Assembly (NCBI GenBank): GCA_001931905.2
Contig: MSJI02000532.1
Span: forward strand, 1 to 31,580
Reading direction: 5' to 3'
DNA from: Cladosporium sp. IMV 00045
Lineage: Eukaryota > Ascomycota > Dothideomycetes > Cladosporiales > Cladosporiaceae
DNA length: 31,580 bases
Part shown: positions 30,008 to 31,580 of the stretch, one piece after another
How positions within the stretch are numbered: position 1 is the first letter of the stretch
How the letters are laid out: the number at the start of each line of letters is the position of its first letter
The notes under the pieces: generated by a model
Told to the model about the DNA's origin: nothing
The model's database searches: none
Seen by the model: the letters and a program-made list of their open reading frames with translations, nothing else
Made by a program: the position numbers and the translations under genes

Positions 30008-31580
30008 ATGGCAGGCACCTCCGATGATGCGGCCAAAAGCCAACCTTACAACGACATGAGCGCTACCGCCCACTCGAAAGACCAAGAGACGTACTACGAC
30101 TTGAGCTCCGAACAGAACGACGGTATCCTTCGTCCCGAGCGAAAGAACGACATCATGATCCAGCCTGAGCCTCATGGTCCCGCACAGGTCCAGCTAAAAG
30201 ATCCTATCGCGCCCGCACACAATGATGGAGGAAAGGACGCGAACGTCACGGTCGATGTGGAAAAAGGCGGCATCTCCCCAGCGCCGACGCAGACCGACTC
30301 GCGCGACCATTCAGAAGAGCCAGTGACAAGGAAGTCGAAGATCTGGAAGAAGTTCCGTCCTTTCTTCCATCTGCTCATCTGGGGCATCATGACCGGCTGG
30401 TGGATCGCGTCGCTGGTTCTCCATCGACCTGGCACTCCGGAGCCCAAGAACTGGGTGGTTCCGTTCCTGCTTTGGCTGGCGATCACCGTCCGCATCGTCA
30501 CCTTCTACATTCCCATTTCGATCGTTTACAACCCGATGCGCTGGGTTTGGAAGAACTCCGTTTCTCGCGGTGTCAACATGATTCCTGAGAAGTTCCGCCT
30601 CCCTCTTGGAGCCCTTGGAACAATCGGTGTCATGCTTCTGGGAACTTTCGTCACCGAATCTGTCGGGGAGAACAACCGCAGCAACCGCGGCATCAGTATT
30701 CTTGGCCTCGTAATCCTCATATTCGGCATGTGGGCAACTTCACGAAACAGGAAAGCAGTCAACTGTAAGCACGCCAGGCACCGCAAGTCGAATAATTCGA
30801 TCACTGACAAATCGAAGGGCACACTATCATCATGGGCATGGTGAGTGGTCTCAGCGAGACCAATCGTCTGAATATCACTTTACTGACCTGAACAGCTTGT
30901 GCAATTCATCATCGCACTTTTCGTGCTCAGGACTCAAGTGGGATACGATATCTTCAGCTTCATCTCCACCCTGGCGCGCGAGTTGCTAGGCTTCGCCGGC
31001 GACGGTGTCGAGTTCCTCACTGACGATACTGTCATGAACCTTGGTTGGTTCCTCACTGGTGTCATCCCAGCCATCATCTTCTTCGTGGCGTTTGTCCAGA
31101 TGTTGTACTACTGGGGAATCATCCAGTGGTTCATCGGAAAGTTCGCCGTTTTCTTCTTCTGGAGCATGCAAGTCTCCGGTGCCGAAGCCGTCGTGGCCGC
31201 TGCGACTCCCTTCATCGGTCAGGGCGAGAGTGCCATGCTGATCAAGCCGTTCGTCCCGTATCTCACCAAGGCCGAGATCCACCAGGTCATGGCCTGTGGT
31301 TTTGCCACCATTGCCGGCTCCGTCCTGGTTGCGTACATTGGTCTGGGTCTCAACGCGCAGGTCCTCGTGTCCAGCTGCATCATGTCCATTCCGGCTTCGC
31401 TGGCCTTGAGCCATCTTCGCTACCCCGAGGAAGAGGAGACTCTCACTTCGGGCAAGATTGTCGTCCCGAAGGACGATGTCAGCGAGTCTCAAAACGTTCT
31501 CGAGGCACTCGCCAAGGGCGCTTGGTTGGGAATCAAGATTGGCGGAATGATTATCGCTACTCTGCTTGTGATCATCGCAT
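30008..31580 (+). CDS. Concentrative nucleoside transporter (CNT/SLC28), 3' end cut off
   Basis: Exons 30008-30764, 30818-30840 and 30896 to beyond the window encode at least 488 aa. Known: CNT proteins import nucleosides by proton or sodium symport across the plasma membrane. Seen: a charged cytosolic N-tail of about 115 residues; membrane helices from about 118 (FHLLIWGIMTGWWIASLVL) onward; and the CNT core with GQGESAMLIKPFVPYLTKAE at 368-387, followed by VMACGFATIAGSVLVAYIGL, which aligns with the GQTEAPLLIRP and GGYATIAGS motifs of mammalian CNTs. Human and bacterial forms have GQTE; here it is GQGE, with the substrate-binding Glu kept. Introns of 53 and 55 nt flank a 23 nt exon whose reading (W|HTIIMGM) restores the frame. 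ATG at 30008; upstream codons lack ATG. The window stops inside the core domain. Confidence 0.93.
30846..30862 (+). other. Hairpin just after a 5' splice site
   Basis: TGGTCTC-AGC-GAGACCA forms a perfect 7 bp stem with a 3 nt loop, starting 6 nt inside intron 2 of the nucleoside transporter gene. In the pre-mRNA it would fold next to the GTGAGT donor that ends the 23 nt exon. Confidence 0.5.

Noticed and set aside
1..31580. Secondary-metabolite cluster, transposon, RIP-mutated repeat, tRNA or rRNA
   Set aside because: No synthase genes, no transposase or terminal repeats, no AT-rich RIP-like blocks and no tRNA-like arms were seen by eye; a tRNAscan and repeat search would be decisive.

Overview
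The window is nuclear DNA of a filamentous ascomycete (Pezizomycotina). Genes are single, mostly ATG-started and interrupted by short GT...AG introns, usually 51-85 nt, with CTAAC or CTGAC branch sites just before the acceptor. Gene content and the flanking low-complexity disordered proteins fit a Dothideomycete, but that class assignment is inference. No operon, plasmid, phage, CRISPR array, tRNA or rRNA was seen. Splice junctions were placed by hand from family conservation, phase and branch sites. All internal junctions agree in phase.

Left part (1-13 kb): a possible 5' end of a minus-strand gene at the edge; a TPR-SET lysine methyltransferase-like gene (-); an F-box-like orphan (-); a long disordered fungal protein (+) converging on a small cysteine-containing secreted protein (-). 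Next come HIS6 (histidine biosynthesis, -, three exons) and FAF1 (ribosome assembly, +), which share a 206 bp divergent promoter containing a perfect Gcn4/CPC1 site. Then follows a four-exon GH76 cell-wall mannosidase of the DCW1/DFG5 type (-), whose last exon is only 18 nt.

Middle (13-24 kb): an unrecognised two-helix membrane protein (+) converges on a SABATH-type carboxyl methyltransferase (-, three exons). A 2.3 kb gene-poor stretch follows. Then a secreted alkaline phosphatase (+) converges on a large intracellular GH2 beta-galactosidase (-).

Right part (24-31.6 kb): a four-exon MFS transporter of the allantoate/vitamin anion:cation symporter group (-), a TATDN1-like metal nuclease (+, two exons) and a CNT nucleoside transporter (+, with a 23 nt microexon) that runs off the right edge.

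The genes do not form one pathway. Several concern nutrient scavenging (alkaline phosphatase, beta-galactosidase, two transporters) or housekeeping. I found no convincing undescribed system. The most unusual points are the fungal SABATH enzyme, a repeated C-rich to G-rich switch inside four genes, very small exons, a palindrome in the long HIS6 intron, and a few orphan proteins.
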